NCBI RefSeq assembly: GCF_965278975.1 | Contig: NZ_OZ257126.1 | Coordinates: 1,302,001 to 1,366,000, forward strand | Direction: 5' to 3' | DNA: 64,000 bases | DNA from: Ferrovibrio sp965278975 | GTDB taxonomy: Bacteria > Pseudomonadota > Alphaproteobacteria > Ferrovibrionales > Ferrovibrionaceae | Part shown: one piece after another, positions 16,821-24,870 of the stretch | Numbering within the stretch: the stretch's first letter is position 1 | Layout: the number at the start of each line of letters is the position of its first letter | Made by a program: the position numbers and the translations under genes | Notes under the pieces: model-generated | What the model saw: only the letters and a program-made list of their open reading frames with translations | The model's database searches: none | Told to the model about the DNA's origin: nothing

Positions 16821-17432
16821 TTACGCTGTAGGCCACAAGGGATAGCCGAAACCGCCAAGCAGGGCGGCGGTCTCGTGCAGCGGCAGGCCAACCACGTTGG
16901 AATAGCCACCCTGCAATTGGGCGACGAACAGGTCGGCGCGGCCCTGGATGGCATAGCCGCCGGCCTTGCCCAGGCCCTCGCCACTCTGCACATAGCCGGC
17001 GATTTCAGCATCCGACAGGCGCTTGAAGGAGACGGCGGTTTCGACCACGCGCTCGGCGCGGCGCACAATACCCTGGGGGCCATTCTGCAGCAGGCAAAGC
17101 CCGGTACAGACGCGGTGGCGGCGGCCCGAGAGCAGCCGCAGGCAGGCTTCGACTTCCTCGGGCGTCTCGGCCTTGGGCAGAATGCGGCGGCCCAGGCCGA
17201 CCACGGTATCGGCGGCAAGGATCAGGCAGTCGCGCGGCATGTCGGCAGGCAGCGCGGCAGCGCAGGCCGCCGCCTTGGCACGGGAGAGCCGGCGGGCAAG
17301 CTGACGCGGGATTTCGCGGGGGAGCGGGGTCTCATCGAGATCGGCGGGCAGCACATGGGCTGGCACCACGCCGATCTGAGACAGAAGCGAAAGCCGCCGG
17401 GGCGACGCCGAAGCGAGCACAAGCGGCGGCAT
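16821..17432 (-). CDS. maf: Maf-family nucleoside triphosphate pyrophosphatase
   Basis: 203 aa, begins LASASPRRLSLLSQIGV, the Maf signature, with the catalytic aspartate in LILAADTVV. It hydrolyses nucleoside triphosphates such as dTTP/UTP or modified nucleotides to the monophosphate and pyrophosphate, cleaning the pool. It sits 6 bp after infA and 20 bp before rng in the conserved order. Confidence 0.93.
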   Translation of the reverse strand: MPPLVLASASPRRLSLLSQIGVVPAHVLPADLDETPLPREIPRQLARRLSRAKAAACAAALPADMPRDCLILAADTVVGLGRRILPKAETPEEVEACLRLLSGRRHRVCTGLCLLQNGPQGIVRRAERVVETAVSFKRLSDAEIAGYVQSGEGLGKAGGYAIQGRADLFVAQLQGGYSNVVGLPLHETAALLGGFGYPLWPTA

Positions 17433-17438
17433 GCAGCG

Positions 17439-17657
17439 TTACTTGAAGCGGAAGGTGATGCGGCCCTTGCTCAGGTCATAGGGGGTCATTTCCACCATGA
17501 CCTTATCGCCGGCCAGCACGCGGATGCGGTTCTTGCGCATCTTGCCCGACACCTGGGCAAGCAACTCGTGGTCATTCTCAAGCTTCACGCGGAACATCGC
17601 GTTGGGCAGCAATTCCAACACGACGCCGGGGAATTCCAGCAATGCTTCTTTGGACAT
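17439..17657 (-). CDS. infA: translation initiation factor IF-1
   Basis: 72-aa OB-fold protein, MSKEALLEFPGVVLELLPNA, highly conserved, ending YDLSKGRITFRFK. The correct start is ATG 17657 with AAGAGGG 4 nt upstream; the reading frame remains open for 36 more codons, but those are not IF-1. It binds the A-site of the 30S subunit during initiation. It heads the infA-maf-rng-yacG operon; its usual upstream neighbour (the phosphatase gene) is 3.8 kb away here. Confidence 0.96.
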   Translation of the reverse strand: MSKEALLEFPGVVLELLPNAMFRVKLENDHELLAQVSGKMRKNRIRVLAGDKVMVEMTPYDLSKGRITFRFK

Positions 17658-17880
17658 CAGCCCTCTTTTCGATCCGAACAAATGCGCGCCGGAACCCATA
17701 ATCAGGCCCAAAATCAGGCGATAGGCAGCCCGGGCCGGCGCAAGCGGCGCCGAACATGCGTCCAAACCCCAGGAAAATCAAGACTGCAACGCGACGCTTT
17801 GTCGCCGGACACGGCCATTCCAGCGGGTGTAGATTGCCCTGGCTAACACCCTGGAATCGCTTGCGCCTGAGCCCTCCGCC

Positions 17881-18516
17881 ATGAAATCCGCCCTGTTGCG
17901 CGCCCTGCTGGTGCTGGCGCTGGCCGTGCTGCTGGCCAGTGGGAGCTACGCTACCCTGGACCAGCCCATTGCCCACCTGGCCCAACACGCCCCGGCCTGG
18001 CTCGGCAAACTGGCCGCCCTCGTCACCCGGATTGGCAATCCCGGCTGGTCGCTGCCGCCGGCCGCCCTGCTCTGGGCCTGGTGGCGCTGGCGGCGGCCCG
18101 ATCCAGTCCGCGCCGCTGGCGCCGCCCGGGTTTTCCTGGCGGTGGCCGGCGCCGGCATCGCCAGCGAAATACTGGAACGGTGCGTGGGCCGCGCCCGGCC
18201 CCATCTGCTGTTCGAGCAGGACATCTACGGCTTCGCCTTCCTGCAATTCCGCCGTCACTTTGATTCCATGCCCTCGTCCCACGCGGCGGTGAGTTTCGCG
18301 CTGTGCCTGAGCCTGGCCCTGCTGTTGCCCCGGCATCGCTTCTGGCGTGGCGGCCTGCTGGCGCTGGCGGTAATCGCCGCGAGCTGTCGCCTGATACTGA
18401 ACGCGCATTACCTTGGCGATGTGCTGATCGGTGCGGCGCTGGGCATCGCCGCCGCGCTGCTTGCGGCGGCCTGGATTACCAGCCGAAACGCCGCGCCAGC
18501 CGCGCTCCGAACCTGA
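17881..18516 (+). CDS. PAP2-family membrane phosphatase
   Basis: 211 aa with about five membrane segments. The three phosphatase motifs are present: CVGRARPH (KX6RP-like), SMPSSHA (PSGH-like), and CRLILNAHYLGDVL (RX5HX3D). Likely substrates are phosphatidic acid, undecaprenyl diphosphate or a sugar phosphate lipid. It is on the opposite strand to the surrounding housekeeping cluster and overlaps the 3' end of the next gene by 41 bp. Confidence 0.87.
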   Translation: MKSALLRALLVLALAVLLASGSYATLDQPIAHLAQHAPAWLGKLAALVTRIGNPGWSLPPAALLWAWWRWRRPDPVRAAGAARVFLAVAGAGIASEILERCVGRARPHLLFEQDIYGFAFLQFRRHFDSMPSSHAAVSFALCLSLALLLPRHRFWRGGLLALAVIAASCRLILNAHYLGDVLIGAALGIAAALLAAAWITSRNAAPAALRT

Positions 18517-19219
18517 ACCGCGAGGCCAGTTCGCTCAGGAATGTCACCAGGCAGGCACCGCTCAGGTACAGTAGCGCGCCCTGCTCCAGGGCGCGCAGCA
18601 GCAGGGCGATGCCGTCATGGGCGGCGAACCCGCGATAGCGGCAGTCGTCGCCCCAGAGATAGAGCGACGCACCGAAAGCGGCGAACAGCAAGGCCGCCGC
18701 CAGCGGCAGGGCATAGAGCCGCAGCAATCCGCCGCGCGGCGCGGTGGTCGAACTCACGGGCGCCTGCGGCGATACGGCCAGCATGGCCGCGACCAGCAGC
18801 AGCGTAGTGGCATTGAGATGGGCGATCAGGCCGAGCCGCGCGGCGGCTGCCGGCACCGCATCGCAGCCCGAAGCAGCCGTGGCAGCGGGCAAAGCCTGAC
18901 TCAACGGCTGCCAGAGCCAGGCGGTGGCGCCGCGCCAGGTAGCGCCGGAAGCGGGCGAGAGAGTTTCCAGCCCCAGCAGCAGCGCGGCATAAAGCCCGGG
19001 CAGCAGTACCGGCAGCCAGTTACCGAATTTGGTGCCGAGCTTGGCAAAACGCGCCGGCTGCCGGCGCATGATGTAACTGGCGGCACCGCCGGCTATTGCT
19101 GCGAACAGCAGGCCGAACAGCAAACCGCCAGAGCCGCCGAACAGCAGCCCGAGCAGGCTGACCAGCAGCACGCGGCTGACGGCATAATCAAGCAGCACCT
19201 GATCTTGTGCCGATGCCAT
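18476..19219 (-). CDS. hypothetical integral membrane protein
   Basis: 247 aa with about five hydrophobic segments (for example LLVSLLGLLFGGSGGLLFGL near residue 17 and LYALPLAAALLFAAFGASLY near 180). Two cysteines flank a soluble loop (SGCDAVPAAAARLG, GDDCRYRG). I do not recognise the family. It starts 27 bp after the GAF kinase stop on the same strand, so they may be co-transcribed, and it overlaps the PAP2 gene tail-to-tail. Confidence 0.6.
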   Translation of the reverse strand: MASAQDQVLLDYAVSRVLLVSLLGLLFGGSGGLLFGLLFAAIAGGAASYIMRRQPARFAKLGTKFGNWLPVLLPGLYAALLLGLETLSPASGATWRGATAWLWQPLSQALPAATAASGCDAVPAAAARLGLIAHLNATTLLLVAAMLAVSPQAPVSSTTAPRGGLLRLYALPLAAALLFAAFGASLYLWGDDCRYRGFAAHDGIALLLRALEQGALLYLSGACLVTFLSELASRFRFGARLARRFGW

Positions 19220-19221
19220 TA

Positions 19222-19249
19222 CGCCCGCACCATCAGGCCCGCACCATCA
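19222..19249. repeat. 14-bp tandem repeat carrying the histidine kinase stop codon
   Basis: Two copies of the 13-bp core GCCCGCACCATCA (units 19222-19235 and 19236-19249). On the minus strand each starts with TGA; the first TGA is the kinase stop. The repeat fills the gap up to the next gene start. Confidence 0.8.
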
Positions 19250-20494
19250 TGCCAGCGGCAGGCTGACCGTGACGGTGGTGCCTTTGCCGAGTTCGGAGGC
19301 GATATCCAATGCGCCGCCATGCAGCGCGACGAGCTGCCGCGTGATGGCAAGGCCCAGCCCGCTGCCCTCGGCGCGGCGCGCCATGACCGGGCCGGACTGG
19401 AAGAACGGCTCGCCCAGCCGGCGCAGATCCTCCGGCGCGATGCCGATGCCGGTATCCTTGATGATAAGCCGCAGCCAGCCCTCACGCTCCTCACCGGTGA
19501 TCGAAACCTGACCGCCGGCCGGGGTGAATTTCACCGCATTGCCCACCAGGTTGAGCAGGGCCTGGCGCAGCGCCGAGCGGTCGGCGGAAATCATCGGCAG
19601 CGCCCCAACGGCCGCGGCATCGAGAGCGAGCGCAACACTGCCGGCATCGGCCTGCACCCGCACCAATCCGGTAACCACGGCAACTTCCTCGCCCACCGTC
19701 ATGGCCTCGCGCTGGAGCGCAAACTTGCCGGATTCGATGCGGGTGAGATCGAGGATGGCATTGATCACTTCAAGCAGATGGCGGCCGCCTTCCACGATCA
19801 TGCCGGCATAATGCTGGTAACGCGGCGAGCCGAGCGGGCCGAACGGCTCGGCCTCCATCAATTCGCCAAAGCCAATCACGGCATTGAGCGGCGTGCGCAA
19901 TTCATGGCTCATGAAAGCGAGAAAGTTGGTCTTGGCCCGGTTGGCATATTCCGCATCGGCGCGGGCCTGTTCGGCTTCCAGCAGCGCCCGATGCAGCTGC
20001 ATGGCATCCTGCGCCATGCCGGCAAGGTCGCTGAGCAATGCACGCTGTTCTTCGCTGAGATGGCGCGGCTTGCGGTCGATCACACAGAGCGTGCCGAGCG
20101 CATGGCCATTTTCATCGAGCAGCGGCGCCCCGGCATAGAAGCGGATACCCGGATCGCCCGTGACCAGCGGATTATCTATGAAGCGTGCATCCTGGATGGC
20201 ATCCGGCACTTCAAGCATCGAGCCATCGGACACGGCATGGGTACAAAAAGAAATGTCGCGCGGTGTTTCCGCCAGATCGACACCTTGCCTAGCCTTGAAC
20301 CATTGCCGCTCGGCATCCACCAGTGTCACCAGCGCAATCGGCATGTCGAGCAGCCGCGCCGACAGCGCGACGATGCGGTCGAAGCGCGGATCGGCGGGGG
20401 TATCGAGGATGCCATAGCGATGCAGCGCCACCAGTCGGTCGGCCTCGTTGGGCGGGAGCGGCGCTGCTGTCACGGTAGCCTCGGGCTGCTGCAT
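19247..20494 (-). CDS. GAF-domain sensor histidine kinase
   Basis: 415 aa, no membrane segments. A GAF domain (about 25-165, ILDTPADPRFDRIVALSARLL, a form common in soluble sensors) precedes HisKA with phospho-acceptor His197 in FMSHELRTPLN. The HATPase_c domain has N-box NLVGNAVKFTP, G1 DTGIGIAPE and G2 GSGLGLAI. No response regulator is adjacent, so it is an orphan kinase; the FixJ-like regulators at 38.6-39.7 kb are possible but unproven partners. Confidence 0.9.
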   Translation of the reverse strand: MQQPEATVTAAPLPPNEADRLVALHRYGILDTPADPRFDRIVALSARLLDMPIALVTLVDAERQWFKARQGVDLAETPRDISFCTHAVSDGSMLEVPDAIQDARFIDNPLVTGDPGIRFYAGAPLLDENGHALGTLCVIDRKPRHLSEEQRALLSDLAGMAQDAMQLHRALLEAEQARADAEYANRAKTNFLAFMSHELRTPLNAVIGFGELMEAEPFGPLGSPRYQHYAGMIVEGGRHLLEVINAILDLTRIESGKFALQREAMTVGEEVAVVTGLVRVQADAGSVALALDAAAVGALPMISADRSALRQALLNLVGNAVKFTPAGGQVSITGEEREGWLRLIIKDTGIGIAPEDLRRLGEPFFQSGPVMARRAEGSGLGLAITRQLVALHGGALDIASELGKGTTVTVSLPLA

Positions 20495-20568
20495 TACCGC
20501 TGATTATAGCGGTTTACGCCGGCAACCCAAGACGCGCTGTAGCTGCGCTGAAGCGCCATTGCAACCAG

Positions 20569-20598
20569 GACTACTGAAGGCGGGATTACTGAAGGCGG
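20569..20598. repeat. 15-bp tandem repeat carrying the SIMPL gene stop codon
   Basis: Two copies of GA(C/T)TACTGAAGGCGG. On the minus strand each reads CCGCCTTCAGTA(A/G)TC, so the real TAA stop is followed exactly five codons later, in frame, by TAG inside the second copy. Confidence 0.85.
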
Positions 20599-21293
20599 GC
20601 GTCACCCTCGACGGTGAGGCTGACGGTCTGGCTGCCCGGCTCGGCCACCGGCGCGGCCATCGCCTTGGCCGACATCGCCATGGCCATCATGCGCGGCTGC
20701 GGCTGTTGCAGCCCGCCACCGATACGCACCTGCTGCCAGCCGGCGAAAGCCTGGCCCAGGGCAGCGGCGCCGAGTTCGGCGCGGGCTTTCAGCCGCGCGA
20801 TGGCTTCGCGGGTCAGTTCATCCTCCAGGCTGCGGCGCAGTTCGCGCGAGACTTCAAAGCTCAGGCCCTGCAGCAGCAGGCCATCCTGCTGCAATTGCCC
20901 GGCGGCTTCGAGCAGCTTGGCCGAATCCTTCGAGGTGACGCTGAATTGCGCACTGGCACGCCAGCGCGGCGGGCCGGTCAATTGCCCATTGGGGCCGCGC
21001 GGCGCGTCTTCCCAGGTGGTGTAACCACCGGTCGCCACTTGCAGCCCGGCGGCCTTGGCCTTCGCCACCGCCTTTTCCAGCGCGGCATTGACCTGGGCCT
21101 GGGCCTTTGCCGCCGTATCGCCGCTGGCTTCCGCCGCCAGGCGGGCGCGCAGCAGGTCAGGCGTCACCTCGCGCTCGGCGGTCTCCGAGAGGCTCAAGCT
21201 GGTGCTGCGCTCGGCCGGCAAAGTGGCGACCGGCTGGGCCTGCACGGGATGGGCCAGCAGCATCAGGGCAAGAGCAAGGGCTTCAAGACGCAT
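20586..21293 (-). CDS. SIMPL domain (DUF541) periplasmic protein
   Basis: 235 aa with a Sec signal peptide cleaved after VQAQ. The SIMPL domain is seen in SLSETAEREVTPDLLRARL and SAQFSVTSKDSAKLLEAAG. Family members (for example E. coli YggE) are periplasmic and linked to oxidative stress tolerance, but the biochemical role is unknown. It lies just upstream of the GAF kinase on the same strand (91 bp) and downstream of a palindromic repeat element. Confidence 0.87.
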   Translation of the reverse strand: MRLEALALALMLLAHPVQAQPVATLPAERSTSLSLSETAEREVTPDLLRARLAAEASGDTAAKAQAQVNAALEKAVAKAKAAGLQVATGGYTTWEDAPRGPNGQLTGPPRWRASAQFSVTSKDSAKLLEAAGQLQQDGLLLQGLSFEVSRELRRSLEDELTREAIARLKARAELGAAALGQAFAGWQQVRIGGGLQQPQPRMMAMAMSAKAMAAPVAEPGSQTVSLTVEGDARLQ

Positions 21294-21379
21294 CGGGATA
21301 CTCCTTAGTCGATACCGCCCTGACTAACGCCGGAAAATGGCGAGATTATGGTGTTTGGGACACTTCATTTCTACTTTTT

Positions 21380-21447
21380 GTCACCCTCGCGCAGGCGAGG
21401 GTCCCATTTCACTGTTAAATGGGATACTCGCTTTCGCGAGTATGACG
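21380..21447. repeat. dispersed paired-palindrome element, copy B
   Basis: Hairpin one is CACCCTCGCG-cag-GCGAGGGTC region; hairpin two is ATACTCGCTTTCGCGAGTAT, ending GACG. Just after it (21448-21471) the sequence GAAGGGCTGGCGCGAG is repeated in copy C at 31.7 kb. Confidence 0.85.
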
Positions 21448-21495
21448 CGAAGGGCTGGCGCGAGTATGACGCGATGAGGCGGACCTCAGCCCTCC

Positions 21496-21939
21496 TCACC
21501 CGCCCTGGGTACCGAATTTCGGGAAGCGCTTGCGGATGCGCTGCATCAGCGTGTCGCGCACTTCGCGATAGGAGGAGAGGCGCTGCTCGCGGCTGCCTTC
21601 GACGATGGAAGGATCGAAGGTATTCCAGAATTCCACGTCGCAGGACATGGTGCGGGTCATTTCCAGCGCGCGGTGATGCGCTTCCGGCGACAGCGTGATG
21701 ATCAGGTCGAAGGACGAGTCTTCCAGTTCATCAAAGGTCTTGGGCTTGTGCCGGGTGATATCGAGGCCGATCTCGTCCATCACCTCGACCGCCATCGGAT
21801 CGAGCTGGCCTTTGCGCAGGCCGACCGAGTCGGCGAACACCTGACGCGGAAACAGGCTTTTCAGGATGCCTTCGGCCATCGGGGAGCGGATGCTGTTCAT
21901 GGTGCAACAGAACAACACGCTGCCGGGCATGCCTTCCAC
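21496..21939 (-). CDS. low molecular weight phosphatase / arsenate reductase-like protein
   Basis: 147 aa. The P-loop is CTMNSIRS (Cys12-X5-Arg18), and the general acid Asp lies in NTFDPSI. It belongs to the LMW tyrosine phosphatase superfamily and is the version conserved next to UPF0262 and hisD in Alphaproteobacteria. It lacks the additional cysteines of arsenate reductases, so a phosphatase role is more likely. Start may be Met1 or Met4. It follows UPF0262 by 3 bp. Confidence 0.85.
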   Translation of the reverse strand: MEGMPGSVLFCCTMNSIRSPMAEGILKSLFPRQVFADSVGLRKGQLDPMAVEVMDEIGLDITRHKPKTFDELEDSSFDLIITLSPEAHHRALEMTRTMSCDVEFWNTFDPSIVEGSREQRLSSYREVRDTLMQRIRKRFPKFGTQGG

Positions 21940-21942
21940 CGG

Positions 21943-22437
21943 TCAGCCCCGGATATGCAATACGCAGATGAGGGTAAACAGCCGCCGGGCGGAATCGAAA
22001 TCGGTTTCGATCTTGCCCTTGAGGCGCTCCATCAGCAGCGTGGAGCCTTCGTTGTGCACGCCGCGCCGCGCCATGTCGATGGTTTCGATCTTCGACGGCG
22101 TGGCGGTCTTGATCGCCTCGAAATAGCTGTCGCAGATCTCGAAATAGTCCTTCACGATGCGCCGGAACGGCGACAGCGCCAGGATGATCTTGCCCAGCGG
22201 CTGCGCCTCGGCATCGCGGATATCAAATACCAGGCGGTTTTCCTCGATGCCGAGAAACAGGTTGAACGGCCCCTGATTCTCATGCGCGCCGATCGGCGAG
22301 AACATGTTCTGTTCCAGCAGGTCGAAAATCGCCACCTTGCGCTCATGCTCGACATCGGCAGAGCGGCGCACCAGCGTGCGCTCGTCGAGCTGCACATCGA
22401 CGAGGCGGTGGTTGGCGGGCGGGGCTTTGGCGGTCAT
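21943..22437 (-). CDS. UPF0262 family protein
   Basis: 164 aa, soluble. The conserved family segments IFDLLEQNMFSPIGAHENQG and LSPFRRIVKDYFEICDSYFEAI are clear. No function is established, and the family is nearly restricted to Alphaproteobacteria, always in this hisD neighbourhood. It lies 21 bp after hisD and 3 bp before the phosphatase gene. Confidence 0.9.
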   Translation of the reverse strand: MTAKAPPANHRLVDVQLDERTLVRRSADVEHERKVAIFDLLEQNMFSPIGAHENQGPFNLFLGIEENRLVFDIRDAEAQPLGKIILALSPFRRIVKDYFEICDSYFEAIKTATPSKIETIDMARRGVHNEGSTLLMERLKGKIETDFDSARRLFTLICVLHIRG

Positions 22438-22458
22438 CGAGCGGCGGCTTTGCTGAAG

Positions 22459-23751
22459 TCAGTCGTCGAGGCGTATGGTAACCGACAAACCATGGGCATG
22501 CAGCCCCTCGGCTGCCGCGAGTTTCGCCGCCGCCGGGCCAATGCGGGCCAGCGAGGCGGCATCACATTCCACTAGGGTGGTGCGCTTCATGAAATCGAGC
22601 AGGTTGAGGCCGGAGGCAAACCGCGCCGCGCCCGCCGTGGGCAGCACATGGTTCGGCCCGGCGACATAATCGCCGATGGCCTCTGGCGTGTGGCGGCCGA
22701 GGAAGATGGCACCGGCATGACGCACTGCCTTGGCCAGATCATGCGGATCGGCGATGGCCAATTCGAGATGCTCCGGCGCAATACGATTGACCAGGGCCGG
22801 CGCCTCGGCCAAGGCCGGCACCACGATCAGCGCGCCGAAATTGGCCCAGGAGGCCGCCGCGATATTGCCGCGCGGCATCTTGGCAAGCTGCGCCGCCACG
22901 GCATCGCGGACCTTGGCTGCGAAAGCCGCGTCGTCGGTGATCAGCACCGATTGCGCCACTTCGTCATGCTCGGCCTGGCTCAGGAGATCGGCCGCGATCC
23001 AGGCCGGATCATTGGCAGCATCGGCGACAACGAGGATTTCCGACGGGCCGGCCGGGTTGTCGATGCCGACCTGGCCGAAGACCTGGCGCTTGGCTGCCGC
23101 CACATAGGCATTGCCTGGGCCGGTGATCTTGTCCACCGGGGCAATCGTCTCGGTGCCGTAAGCCAGCGCGGCAACAGCCTGGGCGCCACCGAGGCGATAG
23201 GCTTCGGTGATGCCGCAGAGCTTCAGCGCCGCCATCACCAGCGGATTGAGTTCGCCGCCCGGCGTCGGCACGCAGACGGCGATGCGGCGCACCCCGGCCA
23301 CTACCGCCGGCAGCGCGTTCATCAGCACCGACGACGGATAGGCCGCCTTGCCGCCCGGCACATAAAGGCCGACGGCATCCAGCGCGGTCCAGCGATGGCC
23401 GAGCTTGACGCCTTGCGCATCGGTGAAGAAATCATCCGCCGGCATCTGGCGGGCATGGAAGGCACGGATGCGCTCGGCGGCAACCTCAAGCGCGCTGAGC
23501 GTCGCCTGATCCACCAGCGCCGCCGCCGCATCCATCTCGGCCTGGGAAATGCGCAGACCCAGCTTCGCGGAATCGACCTTGTCGAATTTCGCGTTCAGTT
23601 CATGCAGCACCGCGTCGCCGCGCTTACGCACATCGGCGATGATCTGGGCTGCGACAGCGCCGACATCGGCCTCGGCATCGCGCTTGGATTTCACCAGCGC
23701 ATCGAAGCGCGCGGCGAAATCGGCATCGCCCATGTTCAGCTCAAGCGGCAT
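22459..23751 (-). CDS. hisD: histidinol dehydrogenase
   Basis: 430 aa, full length. It catalyses the last two steps of histidine synthesis, L-histidinol to L-histidine with two NAD. Recognisable regions: LGHRWTALDAVGLYVPGGKA, DKITGPGNAYVAAAKRQVFG, and the catalytic Glu/His in IAPEHLELAI. It overlaps hisG by 11 bp, indicating coupling. Confidence 0.97.
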   Translation of the reverse strand: MPLELNMGDADFAARFDALVKSKRDAEADVGAVAAQIIADVRKRGDAVLHELNAKFDKVDSAKLGLRISQAEMDAAAALVDQATLSALEVAAERIRAFHARQMPADDFFTDAQGVKLGHRWTALDAVGLYVPGGKAAYPSSVLMNALPAVVAGVRRIAVCVPTPGGELNPLVMAALKLCGITEAYRLGGAQAVAALAYGTETIAPVDKITGPGNAYVAAAKRQVFGQVGIDNPAGPSEILVVADAANDPAWIAADLLSQAEHDEVAQSVLITDDAAFAAKVRDAVAAQLAKMPRGNIAAASWANFGALIVVPALAEAPALVNRIAPEHLELAIADPHDLAKAVRHAGAIFLGRHTPEAIGDYVAGPNHVLPTAGAARFASGLNLLDFMKRTTLVECDAASLARIGPAAAKLAAAEGLHAHGLSVTIRLDD

Positions 23752-24409
23752 CGACCACCTCGCGCATGCGTTCGATCCAGCCGCCGACTTCGCGCGGCCG
23801 GGTTTTCAGCGCGGCGCGGTTCACCACCAGCCGCGAGGTCACTTCCGCGATCACTTCCACTTCCACCAGGCCATTGGCCTTGAGCGTCGCGCCCGTCGAC
23901 ACCAGATCGACGATACGGCGGCACAGCCCGAGCAGCGGCGCCAGTTCCATGGCGCCGTTCAGCTTGATGCATTCCGCCTGCACGCCGCGGCGGGCGAAAT
24001 AGTCATGGGTCACATGCGGATACTTCGTCGCCACGCGGACATGGCTCCAGCGCCGCGGATCATCCGACTGGCTCAGCTCCGCCGGCTCGGCGACGCTCAA
24101 GCGGCAATGGCCGATGCCGAGATCGAGCGGCGCGTAGATTTCCGGGTAATCGAATTCCATCAGCACATCGTTGCCGGCCACGCCAAGCTGGGCGGCACCG
24201 AAGGCGACGAAAGTGGCGACATCGAAGCTGCGCACGCGGATCAGCTCCAGGCCGGGCTGGCTGGTGGCGAAGCGCAGCTTGCGCGAATGTTCGTCATGGA
24301 ATTCCGCTTCCGGCACGATGCCGGCGCGCGCCAGCAGGGGCAGCACTTCCTTGAGGATGCGGCCCTTGGGCAGGGCCATCACAAGCGTTGAGGAGTCGGG
24401 CGGGGTCAT
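23741..24409 (-). CDS. hisG: ATP phosphoribosyltransferase, short form
   Basis: 222 aa from ATG 24409 (upstream in-frame codons belong to the DUF2948 gene region). The core LVMALPKGRILKEVLPLLARAG and the PRPP-binding segment DLVSTGATLKANGL are present. It lacks the C-terminal regulatory domain of long HisG, so it should need the HisZ regulatory subunit, which is not in this window. It commits the first step of histidine synthesis. The ATG overlaps the DUF2948 stop (ATGA). Confidence 0.95.
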   Translation of the reverse strand: MTPPDSSTLVMALPKGRILKEVLPLLARAGIVPEAEFHDEHSRKLRFATSQPGLELIRVRSFDVATFVAFGAAQLGVAGNDVLMEFDYPEIYAPLDLGIGHCRLSVAEPAELSQSDDPRRWSHVRVATKYPHVTHDYFARRGVQAECIKLNGAMELAPLLGLCRRIVDLVSTGATLKANGLVEVEVIAEVTSRLVVNRAALKTRPREVGGWIERMREVVDAA

Positions 24410-24870
24410 GACTGGCGATCGTCGGTCTGGTGTTTCGGTACGCGGCGCACCGGGTAGGGCGTGCCAATATCCTGCAATTCGGCGGCTATGCATTCCACAT
24501 CCAGGCGCACCGCGCCACCCCCGGCGAAAACCAGGGTGAGCCGCGCCGCCGGGGCTTCGTCACCCGGCTCGACCAGCACGGAGAGCAATTCCAGCGGCCC
24601 TGCCGTCACTTCCAGGCGCTGGCGCTGCACCCGCAGCACGCCATCGAAATGCAGCCCGGCCTGGCTGCGGAAATGCGGCTTGGCGCCGAGCCTGCGGGTC
24701 TTGTCCTCGTCTTCCCAGCGGAAGCGGTTCAGCACCAGGGCGAAGCGGCGGCGGCGCGGCTGCCAGGCAATATCCGCCAGCTGCAAGGTGGCGTCCTGCA
24801 GGCAGGCCGAGAGCACAGTGATGTCCTCGGCATCCTCGGCGCGCAGCTTGAGCGGCGTCAGCTTTTTCAT
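24406..24870 (-). CDS. DUF2948 family protein
   Basis: 154 aa: LKLRAEDAEDITVLSACLQDA and the RRRRFALVLNRFRWE strand match the DUF2948 family, which always lies between murA and the his genes in Alphaproteobacteria. Function unknown. Its start overlaps the murA stop by 4 bp and its stop overlaps the hisG start by 4 bp, so the three genes form one tightly coupled unit. Confidence 0.9.
   Translation of the reverse strand: MKKLTPLKLRAEDAEDITVLSACLQDATLQLADIAWQPRRRRFALVLNRFRWEDEDKTRRLGAKPHFRSQAGLHFDGVLRVQRQRLEVTAGPLELLSVLVEPGDEAPAARLTLVFAGGGAVRLDVECIAAELQDIGTPYPVRRVPKHQTDDRQS

Noticed and set aside
17658..17765. N-terminal extension of IF-1
   Set aside because: IF-1 is always about 72 aa; the extension is unconserved and the internal ATG has a good ribosome-binding site.
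21496..21939. Arsenate reductase function for the phosphatase in the his cluster
   Set aside because: It lacks the extra relay cysteines and is far from the ars operons; its conserved context points to a housekeeping phosphatase.
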